Part shown: positions 35,189-47,300 of the stretch, in pieces
Layout of the letters: each line of letters starts with the position of its first letter
How positions within the stretch are numbered: position 1 is the stretch's first letter
Program-made: the position numbers and the translations under genes
From: Adineta steineri
Taxonomy: Eukaryota; Rotifera; Eurotatoria; Adinetida; Adinetidae
NCBI GenBank assembly: GCA_905250115.1
Contig: CAJNOI010000093.1
Location: 205,876 to 269,875, forward strand
DNA length: 64,000 nt
Reading direction: 5' to 3'
Notes under the pieces: generated by a model
Told to the model about the DNA's origin: nothing
Database searches by the model: none
Seen by the model: the letters and a program-made list of their open reading frames with translations, nothing else

Positions 35189-36480
35189 TACGAAGTCTTT
35201 TCCTTTTGTTAACTATTATATATCATTTGTAAGCTTATAAAATATTAATTATTGTATTAAATTGAGAGTTGAGTAACATACATCTGAAGGAAAATTGAAT
35301 ATTAATAAATTCTTCTTGGACTAAATTAGATAGAATCTCTTTTCATAATGGCTAAATCAAATTTAAATAATTATATTTACTCCTTCGCAATCTATCGTCG
35401 TTCATTTTTACTTACATGTGAGTTTTATTTGAAAAATTTAAAAATAAAAGAGAAATGAATGAAAGTAACTGTCAATTTCTTTAGAATGTGGTAAAAAGTT
35501 ACTTTTTCTTTTTCTGTTTCATTTCTATCTGATTGAAGGCCGAACAGAACGTGTGAAATGAAAGGTATTATACAAATAAATATACATTCAATAGTTAAAA
35601 ACAATTTGTTTGTGAAAAAAAACTTTATTTTGAAATGGTAAAATCATTCATCAGCCAGACACCATTTATAATAAGTTACAGATTTTTCCAGTATTTCGAC
35701 GAATATTTATATTAATTATTTTTCTAAGATTTATTTATTAATGAAATCATGTAAAAACAAAATTAGAAAAAAATGTAAAAGAATCGTATCTATCTAAGTG
35801 ATTGTTCTTTACGGATGAGATTTTAGATAGAATTTTAATAAATGACTATATCATATATAAAAAATAATTTTTCTAATTTGATTTTCTAAATTTTCGATAA
35901 AATATGTTTTTTTTCATGTTTGGTTTTCATTAAAATCTTATTAGATACTGAAAGTCTTTCAAAATTAATATAATACGATGAAATGATGGATTTAGAACAG
36001 TTGCTCATCCATTATATGTCTAGTAATACAAATTTATTAGAACAATAATCGATCATCCTAATTGATTTGAAAATTTTCTTTCAATGAAATATATTGAATA
36101 ATTTTTAATAAAATATATAGAGTAAAATTTTGATAATTACTGTTTTTTTTGTGCTGTGACTATTTATTTTAAATCTTAGTAGTCTGTTTTATTTCGATAA
36201 GATAAAAAATAAAATAATATAATATACGAATAAGAATGAAATTATATATATAGAAATGATTTATATATTTATTATATTCGATCTATGAAGAGTTAGCTTT
36301 TAATAAATGCTCTTCATAACCTTTTCATTATCTTCTACCAATTATTCACCACTCTCTTCGTTGTGTCACCATACGCATTTAGTTATTTGTGACAGTCATG
36401 TGAAAAATCTCTCACGTTAGTTTGTCGTTCTTTGATATGTTATAAGTAAGTAGGATAAGCAAGATAAGAGGACGAAATTT
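35189..36480. other. intergenic region, nothing seen
   Basis: About 1.3 kb of AT-rich DNA upstream of the glycosyltransferase gene. No coding or RNA feature is supported. Confidence 0.55.
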
Positions 36481-36489
36481 CTAGCTTTT

Positions 36490-36750
36490 TCTCGCTTTTC
36501 TTTTGTATACGAAAGCGACCGAAGTTTTCAGATAACTCACATATCATTTGAACAAGCTGATACAAAAGAAAACGCAAGCTCACTCAATGAAGTCAATTCT
36601 TTAGATGACAGTTTTTATAGAATAGACTTTGAATCTTCGAGTTGCGACAAAGAAATTACTGATGATCGAATAAATATGCAAGTTGAGGGGTGTGAAATGA
36701 CGATGATATCCACACCCTCAAGATTTTTTAATTCTGAAATTTCTTTATAA
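36490..36750 (+). pseudogene. coding-like fragment paralogous to 13290-13510
   Basis: A plus-strand frame open from about 36480 to 36750 includes SFQITHISFEQADTKENASS, then SLDDSFYRIDFESSSCDKEI, and then runs through a telomere-like tract (ISTPSRFF). There is no ATG and no recognised domain. The resemblance to 13445-13510 suggests both derive from the same multicopy gene or element. Confidence 0.35.
36705..36724 (-). repeat. telomere-like tract (reverse), short copy
   Basis: gatatccacaccctcaagat: the flank atcTTGAGGGTGTGG is kept but there is only one G-rich unit. Confidence 0.6.
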
Positions 36751-37151
36751 ATTATCATAATTAAATACAATGTATTTAGATAATTGTTCTTTGGAAAAAG
36801 GAACAAACCAAAATAAGTTCTTAAAAAATAAATTGAATAATGATTATGTCATGTACAAACAGTTCGTTGTGTGAGCATGGAAATAAAAAAAGAAATCATT
36901 GATAATAATATTTTTCCATTATATATGTTAAGAAAAATTTTGTAAAATCATTTTATGCTGTATTATCTTTGAGATAAAAATCTTCATATAGATATTCTTA
37001 GATCATATATAAAGTTCGTGGATAGAAATTTCATCTGACAAACAATTGAGAAATAAAATATTGTTAGTTTTTATTTTAATGAAATATTTTATTTTTTTTT
37101 GTTTGGGGATAAAAAATAGCACTCAACATAAAGTGATAAAGAGATAGATGA
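36751..37151. other. intergenic region, nothing seen
   Basis: AT-rich DNA downstream of the phospholipase A2-like gene. Confidence 0.5.
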
Positions 37152-37544
37152 TTATGGTCTTGCTTGACCACAATTACCTGCGGAACAGCATGAGCTAGTA
37201 CCAGGATTATTTGCAACAGCACATCCCATAACAGCCATGTTACAATTTCGACAGTTTCCCCCTAAAATAGCAAGAATCAAAAATGGCAAAGTAATGAAGT
37301 TTTACTTACATAAGTAGAACCAGCTGATAGCACCACATCCATGTTTTTTATAACATGCATCATGATTATCACAACATTTTCCTTTTTTCCCACAACTACT
37401 AATAACAGCATCACATCCATAATTATCTCGTATTAATCCAAATGGATCAATTTCATTTACGTTTTGTGTTCGAACAATAGTTGAACAATGAATGATAGCG
37501 ATTAATCCACTGAGAATAACAAATGTCAATAGAATTCTATTCAT
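37152..37544 (-). CDS. secreted phospholipase A2-like Cys-rich protein, 2 exons
   Basis: Exons 37544-37310 and 37261-37152 join in phase (T|GG) to 114 codons plus a stop. A signal peptide (MNRILLTFVILSGLIAIIHC) is followed by a Cys-rich body with CCDNHDACY, the classic PLA2 active-site motif (CCxxHDxCY, His-Asp pair). NYGCD precedes it, and GNCRNCN and SSCCSAGNC follow. The short length and Cys spacing resemble the minimal invertebrate secreted PLA2 groups (group XII- or conodipine-like) more than pancreatic PLA2. A clear GxG calcium loop is not seen, so activity is uncertain. As a secreted enzyme it would cleave phospholipids at sn-2. A role in digestion or defence is inference only. Confidence 0.7.
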
Positions 37545-38946
37545 GGTTATTGTTAAAGATTTATTCTATAGAAAAAAAAATTATTGCATAAAAATATTTT
37601 GTGTATGTTAATTCAGCTTACTTTATTTAGTAAATTGATCCTGTTGTTGAGTGCTAATTGATGGTAGGAATAATTTTCTATGCTTTTTATATAGAAAAAT
37701 TATTAATAAAATGCAGATGTTTTTTTTCTCATAATATTTCTTATTTTCGATTTGAAAATAAAATGATACTACACCCACTTATTGATTTTTATCATTTATA
37801 TCAATATTATATGTTCTTTTAATGAAATATATTTATTCTATGATTATTACAGATCGCCGCAGGACATGGCAAATTCTGTTGCACTGATAAATTTTTCGAT
37901 CAATATGTTTTTGATGAAAATTTTCGAATGAATTATATTGGTACCAAGACTAATTAATTATCCGTTTTACAACACTACCGGCTTAATTGTAATTTTGTCA
38001 GTGCGTATTATCATTCAATATCTAGTTTTTTTCATTCATATTCTTTACAGTTTTTTTTAATTAGCCAATGCTTGTAAATACACATCAAGTATGATCTCAA
38101 AATGATACGAACAAATTGTAAGAATTGAATAAATGTTTTGTAAGATCTATACTTTATAGATGAAATTTAAATATTATCTTTGCATTTATAAAAACAAAGT
38201 ATGAATAAAGTATGTCAATATGTATCCTTTCCCACCATTAAAATCACTTCAATATATAATAATATTTAAAAATAAGGCAGAAAAATAGAAAAACAAGTAC
38301 GACAGATTGTTTGGAATATTTTATAAGCTGCTCGATTAAAAATAAAGATAAGATTTTCCTATAAATAAATCCTTGTTATTTATTTTAACTGTAATATGTA
38401 AAGATTAATATTTTACGTATATTTACTTCTATAAACTAATATTAGATTAATCTTCTAGAAACTGCTGAATATCGTTGTCAAAATATGTGTCCTAGATTAC
38501 TTGACAGATTGCTCATATCTTTTCAATGTCATCTGTGTGCTCAGTGGGTGTGGGTGTGGGTGTAGGTAATAATCTTTTTCTCAACCACACCCACACCCAC
38601 ACCACCCTTCGTGTGATCTAATATTAACTTTATGAACAGTATTAGTATATTCAATTAAATGTTCCAAGGCTATATTTGAAGTTAATTCTTATGAAAGATC
38701 ACAAATAAAAAGATGATCTATTGATTATATTAGATAGATTAGGATTAGTTCGATCTTCACTAAAAAAACATCTATTAAACTAATGACCATAGTTAATTTT
38801 GATTCATCTGTTTGCTAAGTATTTATTCTTAGTATGTCTTCTAAATGTAAAACTAAACAAAATAATTCGTTGTTTATTGAAGAAAAAAATGTATGAGCAA
38901 TATAATTAGGAGATATACAGATAAGATGGAAATAATGAATTCAAAG
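37545..38946. other. intergenic region with a telomere-like hairpin
   Basis: AT-rich DNA with one notable structure, the inverted telomere-like pair at 38544-38608. No gene is seen. Confidence 0.55.
38544..38608. repeat. inverted pair of telomere-like tracts
   Basis: gtgggtgtgggtgtgggtg on the plus strand is followed, after about 18 bp, by ccacacccacacccacac. The arms are complementary over about 17 bp, so single-stranded DNA or RNA could form a hairpin. Confidence 0.85.
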
Positions 38947-41900
38947 TTATTGTGTAAGATCATATAATGCCTCTAAAAGAGTTGCAGAAGACCATGCTTG
39001 TACAGAACATGAATAAGGAGAGAATTGTCCATTAGCATTGGTTAATTCTGGTAAACCTTTCCAATCATTTGAAAATAATAATTCCATATGTAATGAAAGT
39101 ATTTTTTGAATATGTTCAATTGTTTGTTTAATAATTAATGGATCATTTTGTTGTTTTGACCAATAAAGTTTAGCTCGAATATAATAACCAGTTAACCATA
39201 ACCATTCAGGTCCATTATGATAATTAAATCCATGAGCTCTCTTATACTCGTTTGAATCATCATCATTTATATAATCACCAACGTAATTATAATCACTTTT
39301 TTAATAAAAATTTTTAATTAATTTATTAAAAAAGAGATAAACTTACTCGGGATCAAGTGTTTTAACTCCATATTTTCCAAGAAGAATTAATTCAACTTGA
39401 TTCAATGCTAACCATATATGATTTTTATCAAACATTTCTGGTGCCTTTTAATAAATAAATAAATAAAATGAAATAAATTTAAATATATTAACCTACAACA
39501 ACAGCAGCAATAAGAAAATTCGGTCTGAATTGAAAATCAGTCCATTTACATGTTGAATTAATTGTATCTTTATAAATTTGTTTTCTATTAACATATTTCG
39601 ATAAATTTGTTTCATCAATCCCAAATTCTTTTTCAAAATTTTCATCAATTCGATTTAACCATTCATTTAAATATATTCGACATTTTTTTCCTGTCGAAGG
39701 TGATACTATTTCAATAGAATCATAAGGATAATATTTTTCTTTATTCATTTGAATAAGCCATGCTAATATAGATCGACATAAAGCAACTAATTCAATTGCT
39801 GAACCATCACGTGGTGTTGCTGGATAACCTTTATTTTGTGCTTTATCACTTGAACCCATTTTATCCATCCATGTTCCACAATTCCATTGATTTCCTCCAA
39901 AAACAAAACCAGTTTTTTCATCAATACCAATTTGATTATTAAAACCTTGATCCATCATATTTAAATCTAATAAAGGTCCAGCACCACGTTCTCGAAATGT
40001 TAAGGTTTGAAGATGTCGTAAAAGAACTTCATGAATAACATCAAATAATAATTGATCATGTAAACCACTTGATTGCATAGGACTATTATCTGTTGGATAT
40101 AAACGTGAAATTTTATCTGAAAGTATTTCATATCCATTTGGTACTATTTTTGTATAACATGATATTGAATATAACCACCACCAAACAGCATCACGTGCAT
40201 TATAACGGGCAGTTTTTCCATCACCTAATAAATTTGGTATTAAACCATGACGAAGACAACCACCATATGATAAAATTAAATAACGAGCTTCTTTATATCT
40301 TCCAGTTAAAAGAAGAAGACCACGTAATGATATAAATGTATCTCGTCCCCAATTTCTCCATATTCCAGCACCAAAATGTGGAAAACCTGCAGCTAATGAT
40401 GGACATTGTTGAACACGTTCAAATGTTTGTTCATCTTGATCTTCATTTGGTCGAGGTTCTCGTAAATTTGGTGATAAAAATGGTAAACGTGCATTAGGAA
40501 CAATACTTATTAATTGAACCGATGATAATGCAAGTGCACGAATAAATGTTGATGATTGTTTTATAAATGGACTCATTAATGACCATCCATGTTCTAATAA
40601 TATTGTATAAGATTTCGTTATTATTAAATCAAAATATGATGGAATCATTACACGTGATAAACATTTAATATTATTAAATACATTTTCATACCATTCACCT
40701 AACTAAAAAACAATTCATTTTTATTAATTTAAATTAAATAAAATAAATATACCTGTTTGGTATTTGGATGAATTTTAAGTCTATTAGAAATATAATCCAT
40801 TAACCAATTTCCTTGTTTTAAATTGTTAATCAGAGGATGTTTGAGTTGATTATGTAAACGAATTTTTTCTAAAACAGACATAATACCTTGAAGACCACAA
40901 TAATTTAATTTCCCATAATCAGGTATTAAATAAACATCAAAACCTTTTCCATCAGCTTGTTCTTCATCAGATGAACGATAAAGAATACGTTCAAGATCAA
41001 TTAATGTTAATTCTTTTATTATTTTATTAAATTGACTTGATGAATTTGTAAATTGTTTTATTAATTCTTTTAAATTATTTATTGATTCATAAATTTGTGG
41101 AAGAAGTGAAATTTGTAAAATAATTATTGAACCAGGACGAAAATGATCTGTAAATTCAATTGTACGATAACCAGTATAATCAGGAGAATTTGGTGATGTT
41201 AAACAAATACATTGACTTTGTTCTATTGAAAGATTTTCTTTAAAATAAATTTTTGTATGTTCAAGTCCATTTATATAATCATTTGATCTTTGAAAATTTC
41301 TAACTGGTTCTTTATCTTGTGGATGATTTATTATTGCTTCTAATATAATATCATCAATAATACCTTCAATTGATAATGGACTTATATATTCCCATTTTTC
41401 ATTTACTTCAAAAAATGATGTATGACTTATTAATAGAATAGATTGATGTCTTTCAATATTATGACGAGTTATTAATAATGTTGATGTATTTAATTGATCA
41501 ACTATTAACTAAAAATGAAATTTTATCAATTGATTATATTCGAAATAAAAAAGTAGGCCAAGTTAAATAAGTATTTTTTATTCGATTTACCTTTGAAAGC
41601 AGCTATTTTATAACATCATGGCGTTTTCGTTTCGAAAAATGATTTATTATACATCCTCAAGATAGTTTTATTTGAAAAAAAAAATTCTAACCTGATTAAA
41701 ACCTTGCTGAGCAAGTTCTATATGTAAACTATTTAAAGCTTTTCTAATTGAAATTAATGCAGTTTTGGAATTGATTTGTTGTTTTTCAAAACCCCATTTG
41801 GCATAAAATCTTGTTTCATGAACAACATCAATATAATGTGGAACTAATTCATCATAACCTCTATATGAACCAATTGAAGAATTAGCCATTGAAACACAAG

Positions 41901-43982
41901 CTGAACGTGGAAGAAGATCTTCAACTGATCTACTTTCAATTTCAGATGGATTATCATGTGTTTGATCATAAAAACATGAATAAGATTTTGTTGATAATAA
42001 TGGACGAACATTTGATTGAATAAATGAACCAATTGAATCTCCTTGACTAACTGACGATACAATTTGACCTAAATGACATGGATCAAATGCTCGATATGAT
42101 TCTCGTATTAATGAATTTATTCCAATATGATTTATAAAATAATTATCAAGATTTATATTTCCTGTAAATAATTCAGCAATAATATAAAAATTAGGATTTA
42201 TTTCTCTTGCATAATCCATCATCTCTTGTGCAAACCATAATGGTGTTGAATGACAATTATCAAGACGACAACCATGAAATGTTGTTGCAATTAATCGTGT
42301 ATATTCTTTCATATAGGAATATAATATTGGACAATCTTCACGCTTTGAACCAAAACGAACTTTTATTAAATCACACCATGGAATTAAATCTCGACGTAGA
42401 TAAACTTCTTGACCTTCATCAGCAAAACATCTAAGTGGATCATCATTCATTATCCATCCGTTATGAGCCATAACATAAGTTTGATAATGAATATCATTTT
42501 GAATTAGTTGATTAATTAAATCTGGATGAAGATATTCTTGATTTGGATAAGAAAAATATTTTGGAACAAATGGTGTTGACAATAATGACAATTTCTTATA
42601 TTTCGGTCCATCAGATGAAAAAAAATGATAATGACATGATTGAAGACAATTATCTATTGATCGATTTAAATTTTCATTTAATTTTTCACAAAGAAAATTA
42701 TTTAAAAATTTTAAACGATTACGTAAATCAACACATGCTGCATTTATCCATTGTTGTTTAGTTTTGAAATTCTTTCTTTGAAAAAAATATATTTTTTCAG
42801 CTAAATTAAAATCAATTGAACTTCTCATTCTTTCATATTTTCCATGTTTAATAACAAGATCTTCTTCATTTTCGTACAAACATTTTTCTGGACAATGATC
42901 TAATTTTAATAAATGATTTTGAAATTGTTCAATTAACAAATCAATATCACAAATATAAAATTCTGAAAAATTATATTTTGAAATTTGTTCATTAAGTAAA
43001 TAATTTCGAATTAATTGTAAATGTTCTTCTTTGATTTCCGATGGAATTCCTTGTGATAAAAGTTTATCTTCACTTGCATCACAAGTAAATTGTATTAAGA
43101 TTGAATCAAGAAGTACTGCTGATTTTAAATATGGAGAATTTATTAAATTATAAGATATTTCAGGATGTTCTACAAGTAATTGACAATCATTTGCAACATG
43201 ATTATAAACAAGATCAGTTATTGAAAATATTTTCCATTGTTGAATCATATGATGAATAATTCGTTTTATTTCTTCATATGTTCCATTAAATATTGAATTT
43301 AATTTATGATGATCTTTTATTGCATATGATGAATTTGATATATTTGAAAGTAATTGAATTGGTGTTAAATGTATTATATTATAACCTGAATGATATGTTA
43401 CTTCAAGACGTGATAACCATTCGGATAACGGACCTAAACATTTGGATAAGACTGTTTGACATGTTATACAATCTTCTTCTAAGGTTTCATTATTAGAATC
43501 ATTTAAAACTAAATATGGTTCGATTTGAAAATAACCTTCACCATTTACATTTTCTTTAATACTAAAATATATCAAATAAATTATGTTTTTCAATAAAAAA
43601 ACAAACTAACTAACGTTGTTCCATCAATTGTAAAATAATAATGAAATGTTCCAGATTTCTTAAATTGAATATAAATATAACGATTTGAATCATCACATTT
43701 TCTATTCGATGGACAAATCCATTTTAATTCTTTATAATTTAAACGTTGAAATTCATCATTTTCATTCAAACAAATATTTGTAAATATTCGAACATTTTTA
43801 CATGATAAATTTGATGATAAAACTATTTGAACAATCCATCCTTCAATTTAACAAATTTTACTTTCATATTTTTTTTTAAATTAACTATTCAAACCTTTTT
43901 TTAATCGAAATAATTCTTTACTTTTATCTCCATTTTCATTTAGAATGAGTACACGAACTTGTTCATTATTACAATTATCCAT
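38947..43982 (-). CDS. AGL: glycogen debranching enzyme, 7 exons
   Basis: A bifunctional cytosolic enzyme of glycogen breakdown with 4-alpha-glucanotransferase and amylo-1,6-glucosidase activities. The exons 43982-43895, 43840-43615, 43561-41692, 41508-40753, 40702-39497, 39444-39347 and 39295-38947 sum in frame to 1530 codons plus a stop, close to the roughly 1530 residues of animal AGL. The transferase half has YHSGYNIIHLTPIQLL, CRLDNCHSTPLWFAQE (nucleophile Asp), FYIIAELFTGN (acid/base Glu) and QTHDNPSE. The glucosidase half has GIWRNWGRDTFISLRGLL, GDGKTARYNARDAVWWWL, NQWNCGTWMDKMGSS and the C-terminal HNGPEWLWLTGYYIRAK and SAWSSATLLE-type ending. All catalytic boxes are present. Introns are about 45-60 bp except the 183-bp intron 41509-41691, which holds part of the dispersed TTGAGG repeat flank. 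Confidence 0.95.
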
Positions 43983-44197
43983 TCAATTGATTATCTTAGT
44001 TTTAAATAAAATAGATACACTGCAAGGTCACTACGTATCATTCATGTACCTTTAAGATTTATATATGAACTTAAAGTACAGATTACGATCATCTCTTCTC
44101 TTTTTTTTCTTTAATTCGATCAAGATTTATTTTCCATTAAAACAGTTATTATCTAGATGTCACCCAAAAACAATCGTTCAATATAAAACAAAACTAC

Positions 44198-44270
44198 CAT
44201 CCTGAGGGTGGGTGTGGGTGTGGGTGTGGTATTATATTCATTCCGCATCCATACACATACCCACATCCGA
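44198..44270. repeat. telomere-like tract with degenerate inverted partner
   Basis: catcctgagggtgggtgtgg and onward (44199-44229), followed by a reverse-orientation ccatacacatacccacatcc. It lies between the 5' end of AGL and the 3' end of the ADP-ribosyltransferase gene. Confidence 0.8.
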
Positions 44271-44391
44271 TATAAGATTAGTCCAATTGATAAGTTAAAA
44301 TATGCAATGAGTTGTTAGAATAAAAGTTCGATTTATTAATTAAAAAAAAATGTATATTTTTTTTAAAGTTTTAATGTGGAAAAGAAAATTT

Positions 44392-47300
44392 TCATATAGA
44401 ATAAGAATTTATTTTACGTATTTTCTTTTGAATATTGTCAATTAAAGATTGATCTCGTGGTTTAATAGATTGAAGAATATTCAATGAGTCTTGATAAGAT
44501 TGTAATGCATAATTTGAAAGATGTTGCTTTCTATAAATTTCTCCAATAAGAATATATGTTTGAGCTAATGATAAACTTTGTTCCGGTTGATAATTTATTG
44601 ATTGATGAAAATAATTTAATGATTGATTAAAATCGCGTTTTTTTAAATAAATATTTGCAATAATTCTATAAATATCGTCTAATGAATCATTTTTCTTCTT
44701 ATTATTTTTAAGTAAATTTTGAAAATGCATTAATGTTTGTTCCAAATAATATTTCTCAAATTGAGAATTATTTATAGGTAAATGATCAACTGTTTGATTT
44801 TGTTTTTTATTTGATAAATATTTAATTGTATAATCTTTATCTAAATAAATTTTTCCAATTAAATTATAAATCTTATCAATGAAAGAATAATTTTTTGTAT
44901 TATTCATTAAAAGACATTCAATTAATCTATAAAAATAAGTTAATGATTGATTATAATTTTGTTTATGAAAATAATTCATAGCAATTGCTTCATAGATATA
45001 TTTTAATGCTAAATCATTAAAATTTTGTTTTTTTAAATTTTTATTGAATAATTTAAAAAAATATTTTAATGATTGATCATAATTTTGTTTATCATAAGAA
45101 ATATTTCCCAAAATATAATAAATATTATTTATTTGGGAAGAATTTTTTCGATATTTTAATAATTTATCTTGAAAATAATTTAAAGATTGATCTAAATAAC
45201 GTTTTTCAAAATAAATATCATCAATATGTTTATGTTTATTTTCATTTTCACCCGATTGATTTTGATAATATAATAATGTTTCATTAAAATGATGTCTTTT
45301 TAAATAAATTTTTCCAATAATTTCATATATTTCATCAATCTTTATTTGATTTATTGGTAAATTTTTATAATAACAATCAAGTAAACGATTATAATGAAGT
45401 ATTGCTTGACCATAATTATGTTTTTTATAAAAAATTTCAGCAATTCTCTTATAAAGATCAACTAATGATAAATCTTCATGTAATTTAACTTTTAATTCAA
45501 TTTTAAGATCATTTAAATAAAAATCTAATGCTTCATCTAAGATTTTTTTATCTAAATATACATTAGATTTATCATAATAAAGATCTCCAAGTGTTTTATA
45601 TGATAAACTTAATGATGATTCACTAATTTTCTCTCTTGCTAATTCACTTTTAAGAACTTTATCAAAATAAATTGCTGCTTGATCAAAATTTCTTTTTTTC
45701 CAATAAGTATTTCCAAGAATAAGATAACTTTCAACAACTGATGGATGTCTCCATGATAATGTTTTTAATTGATTTTCTAATGCTTTTTCATAATAAATTA
45801 AAGCGTTATCTAAATCTTTTAGTTTCATATAATAATTTCCAAAATTTGTAAAAGTTTTTGCAAAATCCGGATGATTGTTTGGTAATGATTGTGATTGTAA
45901 TTGATAAGCTTTTGAAAAATATTCATATGCTTTTTGTTCCGCATTATTTTCTAAAGACATTAAACCTATTGCATTATAAGTATAACCAAGATCTGGATGA
46001 TCTTTGGAAAGTTTTCTAATTTGTAGTTCAATTACTTTATCAAAATATTTTGTTGCTTCTTCATTATTATTCATAGCAGCATAAATACTCCCAATATAAA
46101 TATTAGTTTCTGTAATAATTGCATGTGATGGTTCTGGTTTACTATGAAGAATTTTTTGTAAATATTCTAATGAAAGATGATAATTTGTCATTTTAAAATG
46201 AATTTTAGCTAAACCTAAATAAGTTAATGATAAATCATTATTCTTTGAATTTAATGCTAATTCAAAATATTGAAATGCTTTTTCATATTCTTTTAATTTA
46301 CAATAAACATATCCCAAAGAATTATAACATTGAGAAACAAGTTGATGATCTTTTAATGAAGAATCTTTTAATAAATAATCTAAACCATTATTAAATTGAT
46401 CGATTGATGCATTATAATTTCCTCTTTTTTCTTCAACTTTTCCAACCATTAAATGACATTGAACACAATCAATTGGATCAGTTAGAAGTTTATTATTCAA
46501 AATTCTTTCTAAATGTGCATATGCATCATCAAATTTATTCATTTCCATAAGATTATTTCCCATTGAAACTAAACTATTTTGTCCTTCAGTTTCTTTTTCT
46601 AAAATCGATAAAAATTGTTTTATATCTGGATCATCATTTGCACATAATGTTAATGTTACTATCCAAAGATTATTTTGTTCATCGAATTGAACATTATCCA
46701 TGCGAAACATTGAACCAAATACAAAAAGAATTTCTTCTTCATCTTGAAAATCACTATAACGTTCAATATCAGCATATGGTTTTGTAATTGAATTTATATT
46801 AACATTTAATTCTAATAATATTGATATTAAATCATCTGATGGTGGAGTTCGACTTTTGGCAAATTCGAAAGCTTTTTTACGATTTTTACTTGTTGATAAA
46901 AATGAATTCATTGATATTAATTCTCCATGAGCAGTTTTAAGACGATTAAGTTCATCTTTACTAAGAAATTGTCCACGATAAAGTTGAATTGTTGAAGTTT
47001 TTTGTTGTTTAATAAATATTTGATGTTCTTTTGTTAGTTGTGTATTTAAATCTTTAATAAATGTAGCAAAAGGAGAAGTATTTTTTATATCTTGTGTTCT
47101 TAAAGCTTTATTTAATGTTTTATAAACACAAGATTCTCTTGTATACCAATTTATTGCTTTTGATGCTTTATATTTTTTATCAAATTCTTTATATATACTT
47201 TTATCTTTAGGATCGCTTGGTTGAAAATGCTCGTATAAAGATTTTTCATTTAAATTTAATGAAAATTTTCCATCTAAGATTTGTTTAAGTAAGATTTGAT

